Positions 26,180-35,533 of a stretch of 64,000 bases of DNA are shown one piece after another. How positions within the stretch are numbered: the stretch's first letter is position 1; every line of letters begins with the position of its first letter. The notes under the pieces were generated by a model. That model was not told where the DNA came from and searched no databases. It saw only the letters and a list, made by a program, of their open reading frames with translations. The stretch is from Alphaproteobacteria bacterium (GTDB lineage Bacteria; Pseudomonadota; Alphaproteobacteria; CACIAM-22H2), in NCBI GenBank assembly GCA_017308135.1, contig JAFKFM010000010.1, positions 172,296 to 236,295 on the forward strand, read 5' to 3'. A program made the translations under genes and the position numbers.

Positions 26180-27052
26180 ATGAGTGCTGCGGCGGCGACA
26201 TTCGGCGAGGAAAGGCGGCGGCTCGATCCGTTCGGGCGCGCCGCCGTCTCGCTTTTCGCCGTCCCGCCGGTCGTCTTTTTGATCCTCGCCTTCGTGGTGC
26301 CGTTAAGTGTCGTGCTGGGCGCGGCGGTGTTCGATGGCGATGGCGTCTCGGTCTCGCGCTACGCCGCCTTCTTCGCCCAGGAAGGCAACCGGACGATGGT
26401 GCTCAACACCTTCGTCTACGGCGTCGTCACGGCGCTGGTTTGCGCCGCATTGGGGTTCCCCTTGGGCTACGCCATCGCGCGCGCCGGACGGCGGATGCAG
26501 GTCACGCTGATCGTGCTGACCTTTCTGCCGTTGTGCACCAGCATCATCGTCAAGGCCTTCGCGATCACGTTGATCCTGAAAAGCAACGGCCCCGTAAATT
26601 CGCTGCTGCTGATGATGGGTGTGGTGGATGAGCCCGTGCGCCTGATCTTCACCCGCACCGCCTTGTTCGTCGGGTCGATGAACGCGTTTCTACCCTTCGC
26701 GGTACTGCCGGTCTTCGCCGTGCTGGCCGAACGCGGGCGCGATCTGGAGGAAGCGGCGGCATCGCTCGGCTGCTCGCCCGCGTTCACGCTGTTCCATGTC
26801 GTCATCCCGACGGCGTTTCCGGGGATCGTCGCGGGCTTCTCCATCGTCGCGGCGCAGGCGATCTCGGCCTATGTCGTGCCGACGCTGCTGATCGGCGATC
26901 GGTTTCGCGTGCTCGCACGCGGCGCCTATGACGCCTACGTGCTCAACGACGGCGCCGGGGCGGCGGTCGCGGCGACGATCCTGCTGGCGTTGTCGCTGGG
27001 CGTCGTCGCATGCGCCAATCGCCTGAGCGGGCGCGCGGAGCGGCCGGCATGA
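26180..27052 (+). CDS. ABC transporter permease, PotB type (second copy)
   Basis: The product has 290 residues with six hydrophobic segments. The EAA loop reads RGRDLEEAAASLGCSPAFTLFHVVIPTAFPGIV. It follows the binding-protein gene by 3 bp and overlaps the next permease gene (stop/ATG overlap at 27049). Together they form the channel of the second importer. Confidence 0.92.
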   Translation: MSAAAATFGEERRRLDPFGRAAVSLFAVPPVVFLILAFVVPLSVVLGAAVFDGDGVSVSRYAAFFAQEGNRTMVLNTFVYGVVTALVCAALGFPLGYAIARAGRRMQVTLIVLTFLPLCTSIIVKAFAITLILKSNGPVNSLLLMMGVVDEPVRLIFTRTALFVGSMNAFLPFAVLPVFAVLAERGRDLEEAAASLGCSPAFTLFHVVIPTAFPGIVAGFSIVAAQAISAYVVPTLLIGDRFRVLARGAYDAYVLNDGAGAAVAATILLALSLGVVACANRLSGRAERPA

Positions 27053-27846
27053 AGCACAAAGGTTTCACCGGCATCGTCATGGCGGGGCTCGCGGCGGCGG
27101 CGCTGATCTTCATGCTCGCCCCGCTGGCGCTGGTCGTCGCGGTGTCGCTGTCGCCGACGATCGGCTTCGATCTGCCCAAGAACGGCTTGTCGCTGCGCTG
27201 GTATTTCGCCCTCGGGCCGCTCGACGAATTTTGGCGGGCGCTGGGCGTGTCGTTGCGCGTCGCCGGCATCGCCACGGCCTCGGCCGTTGTGCTGGGCACG
27301 TTGGCGGCCTTGGCGATCCATTTCGGCCGTTTCCGGGGTTCGGAAGCCGTGCGCCTGCTGGTGCTCTCGCCCTTGATGCTGCCCGGCATCGTGAAGGGGA
27401 TCGCGTTATTGCAGGCGGCACGCCTGTTCGGCGTGATGGATTCCTTCACGCTGCTTCTGATCGGCCATACGGTGCTGGCGATTCCCTTCGTGATGCGCAC
27501 GCTGACCGCGTCGCTCGCCGGGATCGATCCGGCGATCGTCGATGCGGCGCGCACGCTGGGCTTTTCCTATCCCGGCGCCATGCTGCGGATCGTGGCGCCC
27601 AATTTGCTACCGGGCATGTTCACCGGCGCGGTGTTCGGCTTCCTGTCGTCCTTCGACAATTATTCGATCTCGCTGTTCGTGGCGAGCGTGCGGGTACGCC
27701 CGTTGCCGATCCAGATGATCCAATATCTCGACGAAGGCGCGGATCCGTCGATCGCCGCGATCTCGACCGCGTTGATCGTGCTGACGGCGATTCTGCTGCT
27801 GCTCGCCGATCGCGCGGTCGGCTTGAAGCGCGTCGCGGCCGGCTAG
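27049..27846 (+). CDS. ABC transporter permease, PotC type (second copy)
   Basis: The product has 265 residues from ATG 27049, overlapping the previous stop. It shares with the permease at 19825 the stretches LSLRWY near the N-terminus and FLSSFDNYSISLF near the C-terminus, plus the EAA loop DPAIVDAARTLGFSYPGAMLRIVAPNLLPGM. This confirms that the two importers in the cluster are paralogous. The stop is followed by a GGGAAGGGAAG stretch that serves as ribosome-binding site for the deaminase. Confidence 0.92.
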   Translation: MKHKGFTGIVMAGLAAAALIFMLAPLALVVAVSLSPTIGFDLPKNGLSLRWYFALGPLDEFWRALGVSLRVAGIATASAVVLGTLAALAIHFGRFRGSEAVRLLVLSPLMLPGIVKGIALLQAARLFGVMDSFTLLLIGHTVLAIPFVMRTLTASLAGIDPAIVDAARTLGFSYPGAMLRIVAPNLLPGMFTGAVFGFLSSFDNYSISLFVASVRVRPLPIQMIQYLDEGADPSIAAISTALIVLTAILLLLADRAVGLKRVAAG

Positions 27847-27860
27847 GGAAGGGAAGCAAG

Positions 27861-28358
27861 ATGTACGACGACGCGTTCATGAAGCGCGCGATCGAGGTTT
27901 CGCAAAGCGCCATCGGCCAGCCGGGCTGCGAGCCTTTCGGCGCGATCGTGGTCAAGGACGGCAAGATCGTCGGCGAAGGACTCAATCGTTCGCTGGCGCT
28001 CCACGATCCCACCTCGCATGGCGAGGTCGAGGCGATCCGCGACGCATGCCGCAAGCTCGGCACCAAGGATCTCGACGGTTGCGATCTCTATTCCTCCTGC
28101 GAGCCGTGCTCGCTTTGCGTCGCCACGATGCATATCGCGGGGATTTCACGGCTCTATTACGCCGTGACGCTCGAACAGTCCTGGGCGGCGCTCAAGCATC
28201 TGCCGCAGGACAAGCGCCGCTATCGCATGACGGCGGCGGAATTGCGCGCGCAGGTCGGATTGCCGGTCGGTGAGCGGAAGATGCCGTCGGAATCCCGGCG
28301 CGCCGAAGATGCGCGAGCCGTTCTTGAAGCCTGGGCGAAGGCGCAGGGGAACGGCTGA
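27861..28358 (+). CDS. guanine deaminase-like nucleoside/nucleobase deaminase
   Basis: The product has 165 residues and is a zinc-dependent CDA-fold deaminase. The active site is SHGEVEAIR (H53 zinc ligand, E55 proton shuttle; most relatives have HAE) and SCEPCSLC (C83 and C86). Length and the DPTSHGEVEAIRDACRKLG segment match the GuaD branch (guanine to xanthine) better than tRNA adenosine deaminase TadA. A GGGAAG ribosome-binding site precedes the ATG. Its stop overlaps the ATG of a TauD-like dioxygenase, implying sequential steps. Guanine deamination is family-based inference; other aminated heterocycles are possible. Confidence 0.87.
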   Translation: MYDDAFMKRAIEVSQSAIGQPGCEPFGAIVVKDGKIVGEGLNRSLALHDPTSHGEVEAIRDACRKLGTKDLDGCDLYSSCEPCSLCVATMHIAGISRLYYAVTLEQSWAALKHLPQDKRRYRMTAAELRAQVGLPVGERKMPSESRRAEDARAVLEAWAKAQGNG

Positions 28359-29188
28359 TGGCGGCGTTCGATATCGTACCCGAAGCGGGCGGTTTCGGCG
28401 CATCGATCGAAGGGCTCGATCTTTCGGCGCCGATCGCGGCGGCGGATAAGAAGCGTGTCGATGACGCGTTTCTGGCACATAAGGTTCTTGTCTTCCGCGA
28501 TCAGCGCCTCGATGTCGGCGCCTTCGCGCAGGCCGCATCGCTGTTCGGCCAATTGGTCGAACATGCGCTGGAACAGTATCGCCACGCGGCGTTCCCCCCG
28601 GTATCGATCATCTCGAACCGCAATCCGAAGACCGGCATCGTCGATCCGAAAGGCGCTGCGCGCGGGACGGGCTGGCATACAGATCAGTCCTACGAGCGTT
28701 CGCCCTGCAAGGCGACGGCGTTGCATGCCGTCGTGCTGCCGTCGTCGGGTGGCGACACGTTGTTCGTCGACACCGCGCGCGCCTACGCCGATCTGCCGGC
28801 GGAAGATCGCGCGGCGGCCGATGCGGCATCGGCCGTGTTTTCTTGGGGCGGGCGCAATCCGCACAACACGGCGCCCTTGACCGAGGCGCAGCGCGCGCGA
28901 CTGCCGGACGTGATCCACCCGTTGGTGCTGACGCATCCGGAAACCGGCGCCAAGGCGCTCTATCTCGACATCACCAACACGGTGCGCGTCGCGGGCGTTT
29001 CGCCGGAAGCCGGCGAAGCGCTGCTCCAACGGCTTTTCGCCCATGCGACGGCCGACGCGTATCTCTATCGCCATCGCTGGCGTCGGGGCGATCTCGTCCT
29101 TTGGGACAATCGCTGCACCGCGCATCGCGCTGCGGGCGGTTATCCGCCGGGCGAGGAACGCACGATGTATCGAACCCAGATCGCTTGA
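28358..29188 (+). CDS. TauD/TfdA-family 2-oxoglutarate dioxygenase (second copy)
   Basis: The product has 276 residues. The iron triad is H107 and D109 (GWHTDQSYE) and H256 (CTAHRAAGG); the C-terminal Arg in ERTMYRTQI binds 2-oxoglutarate. Its ATG overlaps the stop of the deaminase gene (ATGA), so the two enzymes are made together. If the deaminase makes xanthine, a TauD-family hydroxylase could oxidise it to urate, as XanA does in fungi; this is a hypothesis. The C-terminal DNRC...HRAAGGYPP block is nearly shared with the enzyme at 23162, indicating paralogy. Confidence 0.9.
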   Translation: MAAFDIVPEAGGFGASIEGLDLSAPIAAADKKRVDDAFLAHKVLVFRDQRLDVGAFAQAASLFGQLVEHALEQYRHAAFPPVSIISNRNPKTGIVDPKGAARGTGWHTDQSYERSPCKATALHAVVLPSSGGDTLFVDTARAYADLPAEDRAAADAASAVFSWGGRNPHNTAPLTEAQRARLPDVIHPLVLTHPETGAKALYLDITNTVRVAGVSPEAGEALLQRLFAHATADAYLYRHRWRRGDLVLWDNRCTAHRAAGGYPPGEERTMYRTQIA

Positions 29189-29201
29189 TCGGAGAATATT
29201 G

Positions 29202-30776
29202 ATGTCGATTTCGAAAGCTTTGCGCAATTCCATTCTGGCGGCACTTGTCGTTCTCGCGTCGCCCGCTATCGCGCAGAATTTGCGTGTCGGTCTCGCGGTC
29301 GAACCGGACTCGCTTGATCCGCAATATCATCAATTCTCGCCGAACAACGCGATCGGTCGGCATCTCTACGACCGTCTTGTCCATCAGGACAAGGATCAGC
29401 GGCTAACACCGGGTTTGGCCGTATCGTGGCGTGCGACGTCGCCGACGGTCTGGGAGTTCGCGTTGCGCCAGGGCGTGCGCTTCCACGACGGCACGCCGTT
29501 CGAAGCGGCGGATGTCGCCTTCTCGATCGACCGCGCGCGCAAGGTCGAGAAAAGCCCGTCATCCTTCGCGCCCTATCTGCGTTCGATCGCGTCGGTCGAT
29601 ATTGATGGCGCGCATCTGGTGCGCATCACGACGCGCGAACCCAACCCGACTTTGCCGACCGATCTGTCCGTCATTGCGATCCTATCGGCGAAGCTGCATG
29701 CGGAAACAAAGCAGGAGGAATTCGCCGCCGGCAAGCTTGCCGTCGGGACGGGGCCGTATCGCTTCACCAGCTGGTCGCGTGGCGACCGCTTGACGTTCGA
29801 ACGCAACGATTCCTACTGGGGCGGTGCCGCCCCTTGGGCACGGGTCGAGTTCCGCATGTTGACGGCCGATGCGACGCGCGTCGCGGCGCTGCTGGCCGAT
29901 AGCGTCGATATCATCGAGAACGTGCCGCCCGCATCGCTCGCTTCGTTGCGCGCGAATGCGCGCTTTCGCGTGGCGGCGGCACCGTCGAACCGCTTGCTCT
30001 TCCTGTCGCTCGATTCCGCGCGCGACCAAACGCCCTTTGCGACGGACCTCGACGGCAAACCATTGCCCGCCAATCCGTTCAAGGATGCGCGCGTGCGCAA
30101 GGCGTTCTCGCTCGCCATCGCGCGCGAGGCGCTGGCCGATCGCGTCCTGGAAGGTGTGGGGTCGCCCGCGGCCCAGTTGGTGCCGCCCGGCTTTTTCGGT
30201 CACGATCCGGCTTTGAAACCGGCCGCGCAGGATTTTGACGCCGCGCGCAAGTTGTTGGCCGAAGCGGGCTATCCGAACGGTTTCGGCGTCACGCTGCACG
30301 GGCCGACGAACCGCTATGTCGGCGATATCGCGGCGGCGCAAGCGGTCGCCCAGATGCTGACGCGTATCGGCGTGCAGACGAAGGTCGAGACGATGCCGCC
30401 GAGCATTTTCCTGACGCGCTCCGCCGTGCCGGATTTCAGCTTCATCCTGATCGGCTACGCGGCCGTCAGCGGCGAGGCGTCGTCCGCCTTGCGCGTGCTG
30501 ATCCACAGCTTCGATCGCGAGCGCGGCCTGGGCGCCAATAATCGTGGCCGCTTCGCCGATCCCGCGATCGACGAAACGATCCGCAAGGCGCTGGTCGAGG
30601 TCGACGACGCGACGCGCGAGAAGATGTTGCAGGCGGCGACCAAGGCGGCGATGGATCAGGCAGCGATCATACCTTTGATCCACTACACCAACTTCTGGGC
30701 CAGCAAGGCGGAGATCGCCTATGAAGGCCGAGCGGACGAATATACGCTGGCGATGTCGGCCCGGCCGCGCAACTGA
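29202..30776 (+). CDS. peptide/nickel-type ABC substrate-binding protein (family 5), orphan
   Basis: The product has 524 residues. A Sec signal (NSILAALVVLASPAIA, cleaved before QNLRV) precedes the family 5 binding fold: VEPDSLDPQYHQF, GVRFHDGTPFEAADVAFSIDR and GTGPYRFTSW. Such proteins bind oligopeptides, opines, nickel complexes or glutathione. An AGGAGAAT-like site (GGAGAATATTG) precedes the ATG. No permease or intact ATPase of this transporter class is in the window; the only related sequence is the broken ATPase at 14446. It may work with a transporter elsewhere or be a leftover. Confidence 0.88.
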   Translation: MSISKALRNSILAALVVLASPAIAQNLRVGLAVEPDSLDPQYHQFSPNNAIGRHLYDRLVHQDKDQRLTPGLAVSWRATSPTVWEFALRQGVRFHDGTPFEAADVAFSIDRARKVEKSPSSFAPYLRSIASVDIDGAHLVRITTREPNPTLPTDLSVIAILSAKLHAETKQEEFAAGKLAVGTGPYRFTSWSRGDRLTFERNDSYWGGAAPWARVEFRMLTADATRVAALLADSVDIIENVPPASLASLRANARFRVAAAPSNRLLFLSLDSARDQTPFATDLDGKPLPANPFKDARVRKAFSLAIAREALADRVLEGVGSPAAQLVPPGFFGHDPALKPAAQDFDAARKLLAEAGYPNGFGVTLHGPTNRYVGDIAAAQAVAQMLTRIGVQTKVETMPPSIFLTRSAVPDFSFILIGYAAVSGEASSALRVLIHSFDRERGLGANNRGRFADPAIDETIRKALVEVDDATREKMLQAATKAAMDQAAIIPLIHYTNFWASKAEIAYEGRADEYTLAMSARPRN

Positions 30777-30882
30777 GCGCGCGAGAAATCTTGAATTCGA
30801 CGTCGTTATCGATTGGACATTTGATCGAACGTGGTACGGACTGACATTTGGCCGTGCTCATCGACGAATGACAAAGATCGAC

Positions 30883-32307
30883 TCATATGGAGAAAACGAT
30901 CGTCGCCTTCAATCCGCGCCCTCGCTCGCCAGCGTCGAGTCCAAGCGATGCGCCATGCGAGCGGCAAATGTCGGTGACGATGGCGAGGCCCAGCCCTGTG
31001 CCGGGCGGACCGACCTCGTCCTTTCTCGGGACCCTGTAGAACGGTTCGATCACGCGCGCCCGCTCCTCGGGTGCCACGCCCGGACCATTATCTTCCACTT
31101 CGAATTCCGGCGTTGGATCGCGGCGTGTGCGAACGACGATCTGCCCGCCCGAAGGCGCATAGCGGATCGCGTTCTCGACGAGATTGACCATGGCTTCGCG
31201 CAGCAGCATCCGATCGCCGTGCACGCGGGCGGAAGGGCCGGGCGGGACGTCCAGCGTCAACGAGATGTCCTTCGCGACGGCCTTGGGCGCGAGGTCGAGA
31301 CAGACTTGCCGCGCCAACACGTCGAGTTCGACCGAAACGAACTCGCTCGCCGGCCCCGCTTGCTCGGCGCGCGCAAGGCTCAATAATTGATTCGAGAGGT
31401 GAACCGCCTGATCGGTCGTCGCCTTCAGCGAAATGAGAATTTCGTCCAGCGCCGGTCGATCGACGGCCCTCGCGGCGAGTTCGGAATGCGTCTTGAGCAA
31501 CGTGAGCGGGGTGCGCAGTTGATGCGAAGCGTCGGCGATGAAGCGGCGTTGCCTGTCGATCAAGGAACGCGACATCGCCATATAGTGGTTGATCGCGCCG
31601 ATCAGCGGGCGGACCTCGCGGTGAACAATGGTCGGATCGATACGCGAGAGATCGGCTGGACCCCGGCTTTCGACTTCGCGCCGCAATCGGATGAGCGGTC
31701 CCAGCGCCAGCCGCAATGCGAACAACGCGAGGACCGCCTGCACCGCGACAAGGAACGCCTGGCTCCAAAAGGAGTCCAGCATGATCTGGCGCGTCAGAAT
31801 GTAGCGCGCGTCCATCGTTTCGCCGACCTGAATCAGAGCGATGCCGCGGATGTCGCCGTCGTAGACCGGTTGATGCAGCGCCGCCGCGCGCAGGCGATTC
31901 CCGTCGTAGACGGCATCGTAGAAATGAACCAGCGCCGGATAGGCGTCCGAGCGCGGCGTGCCTTCGGGCATCGATGGGAAATCCCCGTAGCCGGATATGA
32001 CTTCGCCGTTGATGCCCGTGACTTTGTAGTAAAGGCGCCCGGGCGAGTCCGATTCGAAGATATCGAGCGCGACATACGGAACATCGACGATGATTCGGCC
32101 GTCGCGCGTTTGAATACGTTCGGATATCGCGCGCGCGGTCGCCAGCAATGTTCGATCGTAGGCGAAGTCGACGGCGGTCAATGCGTTTCCGTAGGTCACG
32201 ATCGTATTGACGACGATAAGTCCCGCCAGCGGCAGCAGCAGCCATCGCATCAATTGTCCGCGCAGGCTGCCGAGCGGCCGCGCGGCGGCGGGCGCGTCAT
32301 CGTCCAT
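30883..32307 (-). CDS. tctE: sensor histidine kinase, TctE type
   Basis: The product has 474 residues. An N-terminal membrane segment (about residues 21-42), a periplasmic sensor region of about 140 residues and a second membrane segment (near 187-207) precede the kinase core: H-box FIADASHQLRTPLTLL, N-box NLVENAIRYAP, G1 DNGPGV and G2 GTGLGLAIV. This is the TctE-like sensor of tricarboxylate transport systems. It overlaps the response-regulator gene by 11 bp and lies beside tctC/tctAB, so it presumably senses the organic acid imported by that system. Confidence 0.9.
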   Translation of the reverse strand: MDDDAPAAARPLGSLRGQLMRWLLLPLAGLIVVNTIVTYGNALTAVDFAYDRTLLATARAISERIQTRDGRIIVDVPYVALDIFESDSPGRLYYKVTGINGEVISGYGDFPSMPEGTPRSDAYPALVHFYDAVYDGNRLRAAALHQPVYDGDIRGIALIQVGETMDARYILTRQIMLDSFWSQAFLVAVQAVLALFALRLALGPLIRLRREVESRGPADLSRIDPTIVHREVRPLIGAINHYMAMSRSLIDRQRRFIADASHQLRTPLTLLKTHSELAARAVDRPALDEILISLKATTDQAVHLSNQLLSLARAEQAGPASEFVSVELDVLARQVCLDLAPKAVAKDISLTLDVPPGPSARVHGDRMLLREAMVNLVENAIRYAPSGGQIVVRTRRDPTPEFEVEDNGPGVAPEERARVIEPFYRVPRKDEVGPPGTGLGLAIVTDICRSHGASLGLDAGERGRGLKATIVFSI

Positions 32308-32971
32308 CGTCGGCCTCCAGCAGATAGCCGATCCCGCGCAGCGTTACGATCCGTACGCCGCTGCCTTCGAGCTTCCGGCGCAGACGATGGACGTAGATCT
32401 CGATCGCATCCGTGTTGGCGTCGGCGTCGGAAACGAAGATGCTTTCGAACATCCGCTCCTTGCTCACCGCCTTTCCCGGGCGCGCGAACAAAGCTTCGAG
32501 CACGGCCCGTTCGCGCGGCGTCAACGTCAAGTCGGTGCCGCCGCAGGAAAAGACGCGTGCGCCGCTGTCGAAGACGAGATTGCCGTAGACGATTCGCGCG
32601 GCCGTATGGCCTTGACTGCGCCGGATCAAGGCTTTGACGCGCGCTTCCAACTCGGTGAGTTCGAAGGGCTTCGCCAGGTAGTCGTCGGCGCCGAGATTGA
32701 GCCCTTGGACGCGGTCCGAAACCGTACCGCGGGCGGTCAGGATCAGGACCGGCGTGGTTGCTCCGCGTGCGCGCAGCCGCTTCAGAACGTCAAGCCCGTC
32801 CAGATCCGGCAACGTCAAGTCGAGGATCACCAGCGCGTAGCTTTGATCGCGCAACAACGCGTCGGCATCGAGCCCACTGGATGCGAGCTCGACCGTGAAC
32901 TCGGCGTCGCGCAGGGCTTTCGCAAGCCAACGCGCCAAGTCGCCGTGATCTTCAACCAAAAGAATCTTCAT
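32297..32971 (-). CDS. tctD: response regulator, OmpR family, TctD type
   Basis: The product has 224 residues. The receiver domain has phosphoacceptor D51 (LVILDLTLPDLDG), the N-terminal acidic pair in VEDHGD, and the conserved Lys in ADDYLAKPFE. The C-terminal OmpR-type winged helix reads LTPRERAVLEALFARPGKAVSKERMFE with IYVHRLRRKLEG. It is cotranscribed with the sensor kinase and is divergent from tctC at 33061, so the 89-bp divergent region is the expected target. Confidence 0.93.
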   Translation of the reverse strand: MKILLVEDHGDLARWLAKALRDAEFTVELASSGLDADALLRDQSYALVILDLTLPDLDGLDVLKRLRARGATTPVLILTARGTVSDRVQGLNLGADDYLAKPFELTELEARVKALIRRSQGHTAARIVYGNLVFDSGARVFSCGGTDLTLTPRERAVLEALFARPGKAVSKERMFESIFVSDADANTDAIEIYVHRLRRKLEGSGVRIVTLRGIGYLLEADDGR

Positions 32972-33060
32972 CGATCTGACGCGGGCGTTCCGCGCCGTTC
33001 CATGTCGAGTTATATTGACATCGAATGTATCCCAAAAAACGAAGGCCGGGAGCAGGTGCC

Positions 33061-34014
33061 GTGAAAGCCATACGCTTGGTATTGATTCTGATGGCTTTCG
33101 CCGCCACGGTGACCCGTGCCGCCGCGGCGGACGAAGAATGCGTCGTGCCCGCCCGCCAGGGCGGCGGATTCGATCTCACCTGTCGTTTGGTGCACGCGCT
33201 TGCCGAAGAGACAGGCGGCTTGCGCATCACCTACATGCCGGGCGGCGTCGGCGCCGTCGCCTATAACATGATCGTCGCGCAGCGCCGCGCCGAGAGCGGC
33301 ACGCTGGTCGCGTTCTCCGGCGGATCGCTGCTGAATTTGGCGCAAGGGAAGTTCGGTAAGTTTACGGGCAAGGAGGTGCGCTGGCTCGCCACGATCGGCG
33401 CCGATTACGGTATGGTCGCCGTTCGCGCCGATGCGCCGTTTCGCAATATCGGCGAATTGTTGGCGGCCGTCCGGCGAACGCCAAGGCGTCTTGTTTTCGG
33501 CGGCGGCGGCACGATCGGCAGCCAGGATTGGATCAAGGCCGCGTCGCTGCTCCGGGCCGCGAATATCGGTCATCGGGCGTTTCCGTACGTATCGTTCGAA
33601 GGCGGCGGCGAAGCATCGACGGCGCTTTTGAGCGGCCATGTCGATGTTTATACGGGCGACGTGTCCGAAGTGCGGAATCTGTGGCGGGAAGGAAAGATCA
33701 GAATACTTGGCGTTCTCGCCGACGCGCGTCTGGAGGGCGAGTTCGCCAACGTGCCGACGGCGAAGGAACAAGGCTTTCCTGTGACCTGGCGTATCGTGCG
33801 GGGATTCTATCTCGGGCCCGACGTTCCGGCGGAAAATTACGAGCACTGGGTCCGGCGCTTCGATACGTTGCTGGCGAGCGAAACTTTCCGAAGGGCGCGT
33901 CATCAGAGCGGACTTCTTCCTTTCGATAAGACGGGTCGGGAAATCGACGCGTATATCGACGGCGCGCTCGCCGAGTATCGCGCGATGGCCGAGCGCTTCG
34001 GTCTGATCAACTGA
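33061..34014 (+). CDS. tctC: TctC-like tripartite tricarboxylate transporter binding protein (paralogue 1)
   Basis: The product has 317 residues from GTG 33061, preceded by GGAGCAG; an upstream ATG at 33025 lacks a ribosome-binding site. The signal peptide (IRLVLILMAFAATVTRAAAA) leads into the Bug/TctC fold: PARQGGGFDLTCRLV, ITYMPGGVGAVAYN, GGGTIGSQDWIKAA and ANVPTAKEQGFPV. It binds carboxylates in the periplasm. It is divergent from tctDE and convergent with tctA, separate from the other tctC at 36062, so it may act as a sensor-coupled or alternative binding protein. Confidence 0.88.
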   Translation: MKAIRLVLILMAFAATVTRAAAADEECVVPARQGGGFDLTCRLVHALAEETGGLRITYMPGGVGAVAYNMIVAQRRAESGTLVAFSGGSLLNLAQGKFGKFTGKEVRWLATIGADYGMVAVRADAPFRNIGELLAAVRRTPRRLVFGGGGTIGSQDWIKAASLLRAANIGHRAFPYVSFEGGGEASTALLSGHVDVYTGDVSEVRNLWREGKIRILGVLADARLEGEFANVPTAKEQGFPVTWRIVRGFYLGPDVPAENYEHWVRRFDTLLASETFRRARHQSGLLPFDKTGREIDAYIDGALAEYRAMAERFGLIN

Positions 34015-34036
34015 CGCGCGGGCTTGGCGCTGCCCG

Positions 34037-35530
34037 TCACGGCGCGGCCGCGCGGCGGCGCCACCAATTCAACGCCAGCGGCGCCATCACGATCAGGATC
34101 GCGCAGACCCAGAGGATCTGGGAGATGGCGCTGTGGAAAAGGATCGACGCATCGCCGCCGCTGATGGCCAGCGCGTTGCGTAAGTTCTTTTCCGCCACGT
34201 CGCCCAACACGAACCCCAAAATGATCGGTGCCAGATCGAACTCCAATTTGCGCGCGAAGTACCCGATCACGCCGATCCCGAGCATGAGGAAAATCGAAAA
34301 GACGCTGGAATAGGCGCTGTACACGCCCAGGAAGGCGAGAACGACGATGCCGGGAATCAGCACCCAGTTCGGCACCGTCAGCATCCGCACGAACACATGG
34401 ATCAACGGGAGGTTCATCAACAACAGCAGGATATTGCCGATATACATCGAGGCGATCAGACCGCCCGCGAGTTCGGGGCGGTCGGTGAAGAGCTGTGGTC
34501 CCGGCATGATGTTGTAGAGCATCAGCGCGCCGAGCATGACGGCCGTCGTGCCGCTACCGGGCACGCCCAGCGTCAGCATGGGGACAAATGCGCCGCCGGC
34601 CGCCGCGTTGTTCGCCGCTTCCGGTGCGGCGAGGCCCCGGATGTCGCCCTTGCCGAACGTGCCGCGGTCGAGCAGACGTTTCTCGGTCGTGTAGGAGATC
34701 GCGCTGGCGACCGACGCCCCCGTGCCCGGCAGCACTCCGACGACGAAGCCGATGCCGGTTGCGCGCAGCGTCGACCCGATACAAGCGCGCATATCGCTCC
34801 AGCTGGGAAAACCCTTGCCGACCTTCACGGGCGTGAGTTTCCCATGAAACTCCTTTTCGAGGAGCAACAGAACTTCGCTGATCGAGAACAGGCCGATCAC
34901 CAGGATGATGAACTCGATCCCGTCGTAAAGCTCGGGCTCGTCGAACGTGAAACGATATGCGCCGGACGTCGGATCCAGGCCGATCGTGGCGAGCATCAAC
35001 CCGAGAACGCAACCGATCATCGTCTTGACGGGTTCGGCGCCGACCATCGAACTGAGTGTGGCGAAGGCGAATACCATCAGCACGAAGTACTCCGCCGGGC
35101 CGAAACCCGTCGCGAGCCTGCCCAGCATCGGGGCGAAGAAGGTAAGACCGACGACCGCGATGATGCCGCCGACGAACGACGAGATGCCGCTGATCGCAAG
35201 CGCTTCGGCCGCACGGCCTTGGCGCGCCATCGGATACCCGTCGAGCGCCGTCATCACCGCGCCGGCGTCGCCGGGAACGTTCAACAGGATCGACGAAATG
35301 CGACCGCCATACTCGGCGCCGTAGTAGATGCCGGCGAGCAGAATCATCGTGCTCTCGACCGGAACGCCCAGCGTGTAGAGCAGGGGCAGCAGCAAGGCGA
35401 TCCCGTTGATCGGGCCGATCGCCGGAAGCGCGCCGACGATCGTGCCGAGGAAGCAGCCGGCGAGGCCGTAGAGCAGGTTCTGCCACTGCAAAGCGACGCC
35501 GAATCCGGTCCAAAGGTAATCCAATGACAT
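34037..35530 (-). CDS. tctA: tripartite tricarboxylate transporter large permease TctA
   Basis: The product has 497 residues with many membrane segments and the TctA signatures [24 protein letters not shown], a [32 protein letters not shown] block near residues 70-100, and the repeat-like [14 protein letters not shown] and [17 protein letters not shown]. TctA forms the transport channel for citrate or related acids driven by an ion gradient. It lies 3 bp downstream of tctB. Confidence 0.95.
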   Translation of the reverse strand: MSLDYLWTGFGVALQWQNLLYGLAGCFLGTIVGALPAIGPINGIALLLPLLYTLGVPVESTMILLAGIYYGAEYGGRISSILLNVPGDAGAVMTALDGYPMARQGRAAEALAISGISSFVGGIIAVVGLTFFAPMLGRLATGFGPAEYFVLMVFAFATLSSMVGAEPVKTMIGCVLGLMLATIGLDPTSGAYRFTFDEPELYDGIEFIILVIGLFSISEVLLLLEKEFHGKLTPVKVGKGFPSWSDMRACIGSTLRATGIGFVVGVLPGTGASVASAISYTTEKRLLDRGTFGKGDIRGLAAPEAANNAAAGGAFVPMLTLGVPGSGTTAVMLGALMLYNIMPGPQLFTDRPELAGGLIASMYIGNILLLLMNLPLIHVFVRMLTVPNWVLIPGIVVLAFLGVYSAYSSVFSIFLMLGIGVIGYFARKLEFDLAPIILGFVLGDVAEKNLRNALAISGGDASILFHSAISQILWVCAILIVMAPLALNWWRRRAAAP

Positions 35531-35533
35531 GTT

